Shown piece after piece: positions 54,250 through 64,000 of a stretch of 64,000 bases of DNA. Numbering within the stretch: position 1 is the first letter of the stretch; every line of letters starts with the position of its first letter. This DNA is from Owenia fusiformis (lineage: Eukaryota; Annelida; Polychaeta; Sabellida; Oweniidae), in the NCBI GenBank assembly GCA_903813345.2, contig CAIIXF020000009.1, forward strand, positions 1,116,001-1,180,000, read 5' to 3'. A program made the position numbers and the translations under genes. The notes under the pieces are model-generated. The model was not told where the DNA came from and searched no databases. It worked only from the letters and a program-made list of their open reading frames with translations.

Positions 54250-56682
54250 CTACAAGTAGAAAAATATGGGTTACAATTAGAAAAATATGGGTTACACGTC
54301 GAAAAATATGGGTTACAAGTAGAAAAATATGAAATATTGGTTACAAGTAGAAAAAACGTACGTTTAACGTAACCTGGACATAGTTACTCCGTTACATTAA
54401 ATAATCTTCAGATCATTTATGTGATATGTTTGGCATTCACAAATGGTGTGAGTGGGACCCTGGGAGTAGGATTTTATTCATATTGGAGATTGGTAAAATG
54501 TAATATTGGAAAGGTTTGTTAAAAGATATCAGTCGATTTGTCAAACTGATTTACTTCTACGTAACCAAAGCATCATGATAACGTAACACCTACCTCAAAG
54601 AAGGTACATTAAGACAAATCGACAAATATGTATGTATGTAATGTATCAATATCGACACTTATAGAACTTCGTAAAGATATTTAAAATTACTTAATTAAAA
54701 AAAATTACTTAATTGCTCCGGAGCGTTCCTTTTCAGAAACCCTCTGGTCTGCCTACGGCCAACATTTTGCAAGTACACCACCATTCAATACGCCTGTCAT
54801 TTCGATCGTTTTATTTGGAATTTCAATGGGCGAATTTCATGTTCAAGCTTGATGTCAACTGAAGTACATCCGTGAACTATTTATGTCGTAAACTTGGATT
54901 TTGGGCTAAAATGACGCCATTTAAGAGTTTTCATTTTAGTAAAAACTGTAACAATTTTTCATGTTCAATTGAATCATTCTTGTTTTTTGTTTGCCTAAAA
55001 TTCGATACATTGCTCACGCTATGGTCGTCTTATATATATTTTGCATTAAATATTGATCCTTAAAATTAATTCCAGATTTCTATGAAGAAAATGCATGATT
55101 AAAGAAATAATTACGTCACACGTAATTTTTGTTTTCGTATTTTTAAACTGAAAAATGAATACTTAATCGTTATCGGATCAGATAAATATTTCGTATACAT
55201 TAAATTAAATACCTTCCGCGAATAATGGGTGATACGTATTTTTATATAACAATATTTATTTGGTGTGCGAAATGCCTAAACTTTAGAGATAGAAACTTCA
55301 AATAGATCCGTGATTTGTGTCGTCAAACACGTTATTTGTGTAAAAAATGAGCCGTTTTAAGTTTGAGGTTTAGTAAAAACTGTAACGATCGTTGGATTTA
55401 AAGTGAATCTAAATAATTTTTTCACGAGCATGATTTTCGATACATTATCCAACTTTTGTACGATCTAAAATGAATCAGAAAAATAAATTATTCTATGAAT
55501 TAATCAGACAAAGTCGAAGTTCAAAAAAGTTAAAAGTAGCCCATTTTCCAACGCATTTTATACCCATTTCCCGTGGTCTTGGGCAGTTGAAAAATACACC
55601 ATTAGATAGAGGAGGTACTAATCATTATAGGCATGCTATTCTTATTTTATTAAAGTAACATCTTGATTGCTAAACAACTCGTTAAAGACCATGCCCAATC
55701 GGGCGTAAACAAGTAGTTCGAAAATGCCGAAATTATTACTACGCACTTTTTTTTAAAAACCGGTAAACAACAATGGGTTTATAACGTCGGCCGACAGACT
55801 GCACCGTGTAGACATTGTAGTCCATTAATGAACTGATCACATCTACGACGATTGGATTAAATCGACAAGATTTACTAACAAACATCATGATGTTTGTGGG
55901 TCAATCAAGATTATAGAAAATTATCTTCATGGTATTAGAATTGTTGAAATTCTGAACCACAATACAATTAAATAAGAAATGTGCAAAGGCATTCCTATCG
56001 CGACAAAGTGTGTTATGTAATACATGTTTGAATTTACTAGCTTCTAAAGATTACCGTAAAATTCGTCTTCTTTTTCTGTTGACGTCATGCCAGAACTTCT
56101 TAATAAATTTGTCCGAACATAGCCGGGATTAATAGAATTAACACGGACTCCTTTCTGGCCAAATTCGAGTGCCGCACACTTTGTAAACATATCAAGTCCA
56201 GCTTTGGAAATGCTATAGTATGGCACAGCATTGTAAGGTCGACTGCTTGTTACGCTAGACATATTTACAATATTTCCTTTGTATTTTTCGAGCAGAGGCA
56301 AACACATTTGAGACAGATGTATTGGTGCCTTCAAAAGCACGTTAATCTGTGAATCGAAATTTTTCATGTTTCCGAGTTTAAGATCATCAGCGATCGCAAC
56401 GCCGGCATTATTAACAAGTACATCAAGTCGTTCAAATTGTTCATTGACTCCAGCCAGAATCGTATCTAGGACTTCATCATTGTCCACATCGCCTAGTACA
56501 GACGGGAATTTGGCATCTTGTCTGCCAATCCTTTTGCACTCTTCCACAGCTTCTTGTAGCCTTTCTTGGTTACGTCCATTGAGAAGAACGCTTGCACCAC
56601 GCTTTGCAAACAACAAAGCTGTTGCCTTTCCAATACCACTGCTAGAGCCTGTTACGATGACACATTTGCCAGAGAAATCCAT
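54059..56682 (-). CDS. Classical short-chain dehydrogenase/reductase (SDR), two exons
   Basis: Exons 56682-56055 and 54249-54059 join (TAC G|CT) to give 272 residues, a normal length for a classical SDR. These are NAD(P)-dependent oxidoreductases with a Rossmann fold. Visible motifs are cofactor-binding TGSSSGIG (11-18), NNAG (91-94), the structural Asn in SQINVLL (114), Ser in NMSSV (142-143) and the catalytic YSISK (Y156, K160). INPGYVRTNL follows, as expected. The C-terminal exon ends with LASDDASMMNGHCLVHDGG, the usual SDR ending, then a short tail. The overall look is FabG-like/3-oxoacyl reductase type, but the substrate cannot be assigned. The start ATG at 56682 is followed directly by MDFSGKCVIVTG. 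It is convergent with gene B. Confidence 0.95.
54250..54355 (-). repeat. ~23-bp tandem repeat at the SDR exon 2 acceptor
   Basis: On the minus strand about five copies of 'atttttctacttgtaaccc' precede the exon. The last copy reads cttgtag and is the acceptor, whereas the others read ttgtaac, so the AG is unique to the used copy. Confidence 0.88.
54356..56054. other. SDR intron
   Basis: AT-rich. The phrase 'tagtaaaaactgtaac' with flanking 'ttcgatacatt' occurs twice (about 54935-55015 and 55373-55450), indicating an old ~440-bp spaced duplication. No gene is seen. Confidence 0.5.
56055..56682 (-). CDS. SDR exon 1
   Basis: Encodes residues 1-209 including the TGxxxGIG, NNAG and YxxxK motifs; donor TTTTACG|gtaatc, phase 1. 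Confidence 0.95.
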
Positions 56683-56900
56683 TTTGATAACTTATCTTGC
56701 TCTATATTACATAAAAACTTGAATTGAAGTTTCTCGTGGTATCTCAAATACACAACTACACTAATATTCTAGTTCTAAAATATATTTCATTTTAGGTGTA
56801 CTTCCAGCGATTTATCATGTTTATTACTGCAATGTGAACGGAGTCCGTTGAAAGGTCGATGGCCATCGTCGTTCTCATCAACAGGCGTTTCAGAAACAAT

Positions 56901-57945
56901 ACAGGGTGTTCCAAAAGTAACAGGACTGGTGTTGGCAGTTTGTCAAATCTGTACTGAGTGTCTTCAAATTTTCACAAATTGTACTTTGAAGTATAACAAC
57001 TAAAATTGTGAAGTTTCAGAAAACAATATTATATGTGGGTAGAGTTACGGTTACTATAGTAACATGACATCACAATACCCGGGGCAACTTTTTCATGAAA
57101 ATGTGATATCCAACATTTTTTGTATGACTGGAGAAAGTATCTAATTCACCTATTACAACACATTTCTTGTTAGTTTTATTATTTTATTAGTTTTTAATGG
57201 TGCTGCTATACAACTCAGATTCAAGTATGATTTCATAATAATGATATTTATTTACTAAATCACTTTCCTGGAATAACAGTCTGCACAATTAACGATTAAG
57301 TTTTTGAAAAAACGCAATTTGAAGCCAGTCATCCACCTTGATAAAGTGCATGTCCACAAATCAGCATTTAAAAGACCACTGCAGCTATAGCGGAGCTAGG
57401 TGTTGATGTCTAAAACCGTGCACTATACTATTATAATCATGCAATATCTAATTTTACTTATATGGAGAATTGAATCCTAATTAGCGCGGTAATACCTTTA
57501 AAGATGAGAATGGTCTCATGGCCTGCTCCTAGTTGTCCAATCGACCCTGCGTGACATGTCCTCAGACTGGTTCACTTATGTGTTTGAACCTTGGCTCCAG
57601 AGTGCTACTCTTCTACTAATCAAAGAGGAGCCTTTTCAAACTGATGATACATAGGAATATCAAATGATGTAAAGCAAGTCTTATTACCACCAGTTGAATT
57701 GTTGCACTTCAACTTTTATATGGTGAGTTGTTCAAAATGTAATTTTCTGCGTGGAATGTTGCCCCGGGTATTGTGATGTCATGTTACCATAGCAACCATA
57801 ACTCTACCCGAATTTCATAATATTTTTTGAAACTATGCAGTTTCAGTTAAAATACATGAAAGTACATTATGTAAAATTTTGAAGACAATTGGTGCATATT
57901 TAACAAAATACCAGCATCAGTCCTGTTACTTTTGGAACACCCTGT
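56901..57945. mobile_element. Mariner/IS630-like nonautonomous element with ~190-bp inverted repeats
   Basis: The ends are ACAGGGTGTTCCAAAAGTAA and its complement. Inverted arms at about 56901-57088 and 57758-57945 share blocks such as 'gggtagagtta' and 'catgacatcacaatacccgg'. CAGGG..AAAAGT ends are typical of Tc1/mariner elements. The left flank has TA and the right flank reads TC, so the TA duplication is imperfect. No transposase is seen. It sits between the SDR promoter and the retroelement. Confidence 0.8.
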
Positions 57946-58124
57946 CATTGCCCTGTCATGTAATTGTCTGATTGTATTGTTGGGCTGGCAAGCCATACTT
58001 ATTTTGTATTTAGTATTTATTTAGTAAGAATTTGAGTCCAACTGATATTTGTAAACTTGTGAACTGTACTTCTACTCTTGTGTATTAACTATCGTGATTA
58101 TATTGTCATCTTTGGATTATTATA

Positions 58125-59504
58125 ATGGCAAAGATACAGCCTCCAAACCCTTTTAACTTTGATAAACCCAATGAGTGGATTGCTTGGAGAGAAAGGTTCC
58201 TGAGGTTTAGGCTAGCTACAAAACTAAACAAAGAGGATGACATTACACAAGTCAGTCAACTTATATATATTATGGGACAATCCGCAGAGGACATATACAA
58301 ACAGTTTACGTTTGAGCCCTTACCAGTTGCTGAAGATGGCCAAATACTTGATCCGCCAGACAACAGGTACAATTTTGATGCCGTTTTGGGCAAATTTGAT
58401 AACTATTTTGTGCCAAAGATAAACATTATTCATGAACGAAGGGTCTTCAACCTTAGACAACTGGGAGAGTCAGAAACAATGGAGGAATATATCCGAGATT
58501 TGTATAAACTGAGTCAACATTGTTCATTCGTTGACAGAAACGAAATGATTCGCGATAAGATCATCGTTTCCATCAAAGACAGAGACTTGTCAGAGCGAGT
58601 CCAGACACTTGCCATGACGTGTGATCTCACTCTAGAGAAAACTATTGAACTAGTTCGTAGTCATGAACTTATAATATCACAGTCTCAAGCTGAAGGTAGA
58701 CCTACTGATACAAGTAACGTTGATTTTGTTCGTAATCGACCCCCGCAACAGAGAGCTACACGACAAAACTACAGAAAACAAGACCAGGCACAACACAAAG
58801 CAGACAAACACAAGTGTGACAGATGTGGCTACATTCACAGAAATGATAAATGCCCTGCTAAAGGAAAAACCTGTCATAATTGCAAGAAATTAAATCATTT
58901 CTCAAGTGTGTGTAAATCAAATAGGAAATCTGTTGATAAAAGAGTTGTACATGAATGTTATGATGAATGTGCTGGTGCCGATCTTGACACTACTGAGTTT
59001 CATGTAGGTGAGCTTGTGCATTTGGTTGATTCTGCCAAGTCACTGATTGTAGATAGGCACACAGAGCCACCATGGCGTGTGACCTTACCCATTTGTGGTA
59101 AATTGATGAGTTTCAAGATCGACACAGGCGCTGATGTAAATGTTATGAGTAACAAAGCATATGAATGCCTTACACCAAAATCTAGGTTACAAAGGCATGA
59201 TGGTCCTCCACTGAAGTCAGTAGGTGGGGTAATAGATACAAGAGGTTACTTTATAACAAATAGCAATCTTGATGGTACCAAATTCTCAATGAGAATATTT
59301 GTATTAAATGGGCCAAAGTGTGATAACTTATTATGTCGCAAATCTGCTAAAATGTTGAATCTAGTTACTAAAAATGTACATGTTGTAACTCAGACCTCTC
59401 AGAGCGAGGCAGGTAAAATTGGTTCTGATCCTGGTAACCATAGAAATAAAATTCCAATGCCCCCTAGTAACAATTCTTCTGAAATGCCAGGTGATAATGA
59501 ATAA
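58125..59504 (+). CDS. Retroelement Gag-protease, 459 residues
   Basis: Retrotransposon gag-like domain in residues ~10-190 (WRERFLRFRLAT, FNLRQLGESETMEEYIRDLY). Two zinc knuckles: CDRCGYIHRNDKC (231-243) and CHNCKKLNHFSSVC (250-263). Aspartic protease motif IDTGADVNVM (active-site DTGA at 333-336). The frame ends in TAA, followed immediately, in the same frame, by the RT segment. It is intact as an ORF, so it could still be expressed from a chance promoter. Confidence 0.92.
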   Translation: MAKIQPPNPFNFDKPNEWIAWRERFLRFRLATKLNKEDDITQVSQLIYIMGQSAEDIYKQFTFEPLPVAEDGQILDPPDNRYNFDAVLGKFDNYFVPKINIIHERRVFNLRQLGESETMEEYIRDLYKLSQHCSFVDRNEMIRDKIIVSIKDRDLSERVQTLAMTCDLTLEKTIELVRSHELIISQSQAEGRPTDTSNVDFVRNRPPQQRATRQNYRKQDQAQHKADKHKCDRCGYIHRNDKCPAKGKTCHNCKKLNHFSSVCKSNRKSVDKRVVHECYDECAGADLDTTEFHVGELVHLVDSAKSLIVDRHTEPPWRVTLPICGKLMSFKIDTGADVNVMSNKAYECLTPKSRLQRHDGPPLKSVGGVIDTRGYFITNSNLDGTKFSMRIFVLNGPKCDNLLCRKSAKMLNLVTKNVHVVTQTSQSEAGKIGSDPGNHRNKIPMPPSNNSSEMPGDNE

Positions 59505-60374
59505 ATGATAATAAATGATAATGAATTGTATGGGGAAGTGGGTACAATGAAATGTGAGCCTGTCAAAATTGAGTTGAAGCAAGATGCTGAACCATATGCT
59601 GTTGTGGTACCGAGGCGCGTTCCATTTCCTATAATGAAACCATTACAAGAAAAACTCGAATCAATGGAATCCAATGGCATTATTGCCAAGATAACTGAGC
59701 CTACTGAGTGGTGTTCACCCATGGTCCCGGTAGTCTCAAAGTCAGGAAAAATTCGCGTGACGGTTGACTTTAGAAAACTTAATAAATCAGTTAAGCGCGA
59801 GAGATTTGTCCTACCAACCATTGACTGTATATTACAGAAACTTTCGGGAAGTTCTGTCTTTTCCACCCTCGACGCCACAGGAGGTTTTCATCAAGTGCCA
59901 CTTAGCGAGGTAAGTCAGTGTTTAACAACGTTTATAACACCCTTCGGTCGTTATGTATACAAGAAGATGCCACAAGGCATATCGCTTGATATTATCGTTC
60001 ATGGTAAGAATGTAGAAGATCATGATAAAAATCTCAAACAAGTCTTACAGAAAATCAAACAGTCCGGTCTAGTTCTCAACAAGGCGAAGTGTCATTACCG
60101 GAAGCCTGAGCTCGTATTTTTAGGGCATAAAATTAGCGCTAATGGAGTCTCGCCAGACCCAGCCAAAGTTGCCGCGATAGTGGAAATGGAAATTCCTGAA
60201 AATGTTGAAGAATTACGACGATTCTTAGGCATGATAAATTGGATAGGTAGGTTTATACCAAACTTACCTACAATGCTTCACCCATTGAATGAACTTTTGA
60301 GAAAAGACACAATTTGGACATGGGGAAAAGCACAAATGGATGCCTTTGAAACAGTGAAACAGAAGGTACTGTAG
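59505..60374 (+). pseudogene. Retroelement reverse transcriptase with active-site deletion
   Basis: Recognisable RT blocks: EWCSPMVPVVSKSGKIRVTV, DFRKLN, SSVFSTLDATGGFHQVPL (first catalytic Asp at residue 123) and TPFGRYVYKKMPQGIS. After GIS (residue 160) the sequence jumps to DIIVHGKN, so the segment that normally carries the YxDD box is missing although the frame stays open. Downstream LGHKISANGVSPDPAKVAAI and the RRFLGMINW thumb region are present. The reading stops inside the MITE. It is catalytically dead. Confidence 0.92.
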
Positions 60375-60867
60375 ATTGGGTTAATTTGGCGCCCGCTTTA
60401 ATTTGGCGAATTTGGCGAAATTGAAAAATTCGCCAATATAAATATTCGCCAAAATTTAGAATGAATCCCCGGGAATTATCTAGGGTATTTCGTCCAGTGT
60501 ATTTAGGTTACTTCCGGTTTAGTTTTTCCAAAAATATGAAAAAATGTCTCTCATAAATTGGCTTAGAATTGGTCAGTCACTCATTAATACTCAGGGAAAA
60601 GCGCAATATAGTAGCAGCATCGATCAAGGTGCAAAATGTAAAGGATGATCTCACAAAAACGTGGTGAATATCGCCAGTGGTCCTCAAAAGAAAAAATGAA
60701 CATAGCCAAACATGTCCATTTACATGGTAATTCGCAAACAGCGCGTAAGTTAAATTGCATTTAATTTAAAAAATTTTTTTGCATATCCGCCAAATTAAAT
60801 AGCCGCCAATATGCCAAAAATGGCAAAATCGCCAAATTAAGTAGCGCCAAATTAACCCAATCTACAG
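60369..60867. mobile_element. 499-bp TA-flanked MITE inserted in the retroelement
   Basis: TA at 60367-60368 and 60868-60869 flanks inverted ends CTGTAGATTGGGTTAATTTG, which continue with GCGC and match perfectly for 24+ bp. The inner sequence repeats 'tttggcgaa' and 'cgccaaatt' motifs in both orientations. It is Tc1/mariner-type by target site and noncoding. Confidence 0.93.
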
Positions 60868-60869
60868 TA

Positions 60870-62651
60870 AGTAGTAAGCCTGTTCTAAAATACTACGACA
60901 TCAATAAGCCATCGCGTGTTAGTGCTGACAGTAGCTGTTACGGGTTAGGCGGTGTCTTAGAGCAACAGCATGGAACAGATTGGTTTCCTGTTCATTACTG
61001 TTCTCGTTCATTAACTGATGCCGAACGCCGCTATGCTCAAATTGAAAAGGAACTTTTGGCAGGGGTGTGGTCAATGGAAAAATTCAGTCAGTATTTGGTC
61101 GGACTAGAATCATTTGTATATGTGACTGATCACAAACCTCTGGTGCCAATTATAAATCAAAAGGATCTTGATCAAACACCGGTGCGATGCCAGAGAATGC
61201 TAATTCGTCTCATGAGGTTTAATTGTATCGCTGAATACAGACCCGGAAAGACATTAGTCATAGCAGACACATTGTCTAGAAAACCGCTTAGTAGCATGGA
61301 ATCAAACACTGTAGAAAGTGTGACGGAATATGAGAGTTTCATATATGATAACCTACCAGTCGAGAAGTCGCGTCTTGAGAATATTCGTGACTTGGAATAT
61401 TACAAAGACGTGAAAGAAGTTGCCAAGCGATACTATGATTGTAGAGAATCCTTGAGTGTTGTCAATGACATACTTATGTATGGTAACCGTATCACTATAC
61501 CGGCTGCATGTCGCAATAATATTCTTGATCAAATTCACGAGGGTCACTTCGGAATTCACAAATGCCGTGAACGCGCAAATGCAACAGTGTGGTGGCCAGG
61601 GCTTACATCACATATCAAAGAATTGGTGGCCAAATGTAAGCAATGCCAAATTTTGAAACCTAAACAGAGAAGTGAACCATTAATTCCAACAAAATTACCA
61701 GATCGCCCCTGGCAGCAATTAGCAACTGATTTATGTGAATGCTCCAAGAAGCAATATTTAGTCACAGTTGATTACTATTCCCGGTATCTAGAAATTGCTC
61801 ATGTTAGGGGTAGTGTCACAACAACTCAAATCATAAACAAACTCAAAAAGATATTTGCCAGGAATGGTATCCCTGAAGTGTTAGTATCAGATAATGGACC
61901 ACAGTTTAGCTCAAAACAATTTGCAGATTTCGCAAAAGAGTTTGATTTTAAACATGTAACATCAAGTCCCAGATACAGTCAAAGTAACGGTCTTGCAGAA
62001 AGAGCCGTCCAAACTGCCAAACGTATTCTCAAATCAGAAGACCCCTTAAGCTCCCTTATGAATTATCGGGCCACTCCAGTCAGTTCTACAGGTAAAACGC
62101 CAAGTCAATTACTCTATGGTAGACAAATCAGAACTAAACTGCCAGTTTCGCCTGAGAATCTAAACCCAAATTGGCCTGATAAACAGGAAGTTCAAAACAA
62201 TGATGCTAAAGCAAAATCACTGTATGCCAAACATTTTAACAGATCTCATGGTGCAAGAAAACTTGAGAAACTGTCCCCTGGACAGTCTGTGAGAGTGACG
62301 CTTGATCAGGAAAAGGCATGGAGTAAACCATATAAGGTTCTCAATCAAGCTCACACTCCTAGGTCATACATTATCAAAAGTGACAGTGGAACTTTGTTCA
62401 GGAGAAATCGTAGACATTTGATGCCAACAGGCCATGATCCTACTCCTACTCCTGAACGGGGTTCTAAAATGCTTAAACCAATGGTGTTTTTCTCGAGTAA
62501 ACATCCCAAGGAGGGAGGGATAGATGGTGGTGGTCAAAATACTAATAATGTTCCACTTACTAGTAATACTACACCAGTCTCTCATAGCTCTATTCACCGC
62601 GTGAAAGGTGTCCCAATCCAAGAAAATCCTATCTCGGATAATAGCGGATAA
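60870..62651 (+). pseudogene. Retroelement RNase H and integrase segment
   Basis: The RNase H-like part (ADSSCYGLGGVLEQQ, AERRYAQIEKELLAGVW, YVTDHKPLVPI) is open from the MITE border. Numbering from the Met at 61056, the integrase has the H164-H168-C194-C197 zinc site (HFGIHKC...CKQC), catalytic Asp225 (ATDLCE), Asp279 (VSDNGPQF) and Glu315 (NGLAERAV), and a C-terminal SH3-like stretch (LSPGQSVRVTL). The integrase core looks intact, but it is cut off from gag-pol by the MITE. The 3' end is TAA at 62649-62651. Confidence 0.9.
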
Positions 62652-62880
62652 ATCCGTGATCCAGATATACGCAATAAAATGCTAGATAATTATTACACAA
62701 GGCGGGGAAATCTTATCTTGCATAACTCCGCAATGGGAACCCTGATGATTCAAGAAAATGCATGTTTTGTATTAATCTGGATCACACAATAGTTCTATCG
62801 CATTTTCCATTTATTTTTTGTATTGTACAATAAAGGTCTTTGTTACTTTATGGATATTTTCCCATTATGAGATACGTGGT
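62652..62880. other. 3' flank of the retroelement
   Basis: AT-rich with an AATAAA at about 62830; no LTR copy is recognised. Confidence 0.4.
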
Positions 62881-63840
62881 TTTTAAGATTGACATATAAC
62901 TGCATTATCTAATCCGTTGATGTTAATTCTTGAATATTTCTGCATAGTCAGATGATGAAATGTTATTTTCCGTATAATGTTGGATAAGGGAATGCAATGA
63001 AAATGTATTCCGGATAAATGTGGCATTTGTAGATTCAGGAAATTTTGTTTATTGTTTAATTTTGCATCGCTTAATGCAAGAAAGTTGTATTCCCGTATAA
63101 AGCTGGATAAGGGAATGCAACGAAAATGCATTTCGGATAAATGTGGGATTAGTAGATCCAGGATATTTTGTTTATTGTTTAATTTTGCATCGCTTAATGC
63201 AAGAAAATTGTATTTCCGTGTAAATCTTGATTAGGTAATTCGTCAAAATAACGGTTTTTCATGATTTAGGTGTTGTTAGATCCGGAGTTATCATTTCTTG
63301 CATATTTCTGCATCTCTAGATAAGGGAATATTATTTTCCTTATAAATATGAATTAAGTAATGCATTAATTTATTGATTCTGGATAAATATAACATTGCAT
63401 GATGCGGAGATATAGTTTTGTATATTTTTTCCTCATTGGTTGATGTACAAAAATATAAATCTTGCATATATATGGGTTAGTTAATTCCTCCAAATAACTG
63501 TTTTGTATAATGTATGTATTGTAAGATCCTAGATTATCTTTACTTGCATATTTTCACATCTCTTGATATGGGAATATTATATCCTCTATAGATATGGATC
63601 TTGAAAAGCATAAGGTATTTTCACGTATTTTTCATCATTGTCCAATGCACAAAAAATAATTTCCACTCACATTCGGTTCTGTTCAATCAGTGCATTGTTA
63701 GATCCAGATCTCTTGATTTGGGGATATCATTTCATTATTTCTGTATTTTCATTAGTATGTATATCGCAATGCATTGCAAAAATCAATTCTGGGTAAATAT
63801 ACTATTGTCAGATCCATAGGTTTATTTCCATGTAGTATAT
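62880..63840. repeat. Degenerate ~122-bp tandem satellite, ~8 units
   Basis: Units share an order of phrases: '[ga]gataagggaat', 'tccggataaatgtggcattg'-like, 'agatcc[ag]gg', 'cttgcatatttctgcat', then 'ttccgtataaat'. Two adjacent units (about 62978-63225) are ~90% alike, and the later ones are strongly diverged. Confidence 0.75.
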
Positions 63841-64000
63841 ACCCTCATTTCTAGCTACATAGAAACAAAAATGGCAAGACAGATGTTTGTATGTCCATTA
63901 TTTTATTGTAAAAATGAGCAATAAAGCCCATAAAATCATAAACTACAATACACTTTACAAAGTCCTGATGGCTGAGAACTATAAAAATGGCTAATAAATA
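63841..64000. other. Right edge
   Basis: No feature is seen. Confidence 0.4.

Larger units (their letters stand above)
58125..62651 (+). mobile_element. Decayed Ty3-type retroelement (K02A2.6/SURL-like gag-pro-pol)
   Basis: The order is gag, zinc knuckles, protease, reverse transcriptase, RNase H, integrase on one strand and in one overall frame. Lesions: a TAA between gag-pro and RT within a small 'gataataaat' duplication, loss of the polymerase active-site segment, and a MITE insertion. I could not find matching LTRs on either side (57946-58124 against 62652-62880), so the copy may be truncated. A purine tract near 62508-62520 (aaggagggaggga) could be the remnant polypurine tract. There is no env-like gene. 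Confidence 0.9.

Noticed and set aside
57946-58124. 5' LTR of the retroelement
   Set aside because: No matching sequence was found downstream of the integrase and no tRNA-primer site is evident.

Overview
The window is AT-rich nuclear DNA from an animal, most likely a marine invertebrate. The evidence is multi-exon genes with GT-AG introns, a vitamin K-dependent gamma-carboxylase, a cGAS-like/Mab-21 nucleotidyltransferase, a K02A2.6/SURL-type Ty3 retroelement, several MITEs and abundant minisatellites. I cannot name the phylum from sequence alone.

Layout. (1) 1-9445, minus strand: the first seven coding exons (341 residues) of GGCX; the gene runs off the left edge. (2) 9446-10242: a probable bidirectional promoter with two inverted CCCAGAATGC (ZNF143/Staf-like) sites and a YY1-like ATGGCGG. 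(3) 13059-51005, plus strand: one 30-exon gene (here 'gene B') coding for a 1244-residue multi-pass membrane protein that I do not recognise. Every splice phase is consistent, and there is a candidate mutually exclusive exon 3b at 16123-16206. (4) 24213-25934, minus strand: an intronless, complete 573-residue cGAS-like receptor/Mab-21 nucleotidyltransferase with hydrophobic N-terminal segments, nested antisense in intron 13 of gene B. (5) 54059-56682, minus strand: a two-exon classical short-chain dehydrogenase/reductase. (6) 56901-57945: a long-TIR mariner-like element. (7) 58125-62651: a decayed Ty3 retroelement whose polymerase lacks its YxDD box and is interrupted by a 499-bp TA-flanked MITE. 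(8) 62880-63840: a degenerate ~122-bp satellite.

The most striking property is that tandem duplications repeatedly sit on splice junctions. At least a dozen exon borders in three neighbouring genes carry local tandem copies of the donor or acceptor, often with part of the exon. The extreme case is exon 19 of gene B: its last 3' part plus donor is repeated about 82 times as a 136-bp unit over 11.15 kb (32830-43981). In that array each 28-nt spacer starts with GT and ends with AG, and each remaining 108-nt block is exactly 36 codons in the exon frame.

The genes do not form an operon-like pathway. GGCX and gene B are head to head and may share a promoter, the nucleotidyltransferase is a nested passenger, and gene B and the SDR are convergent.
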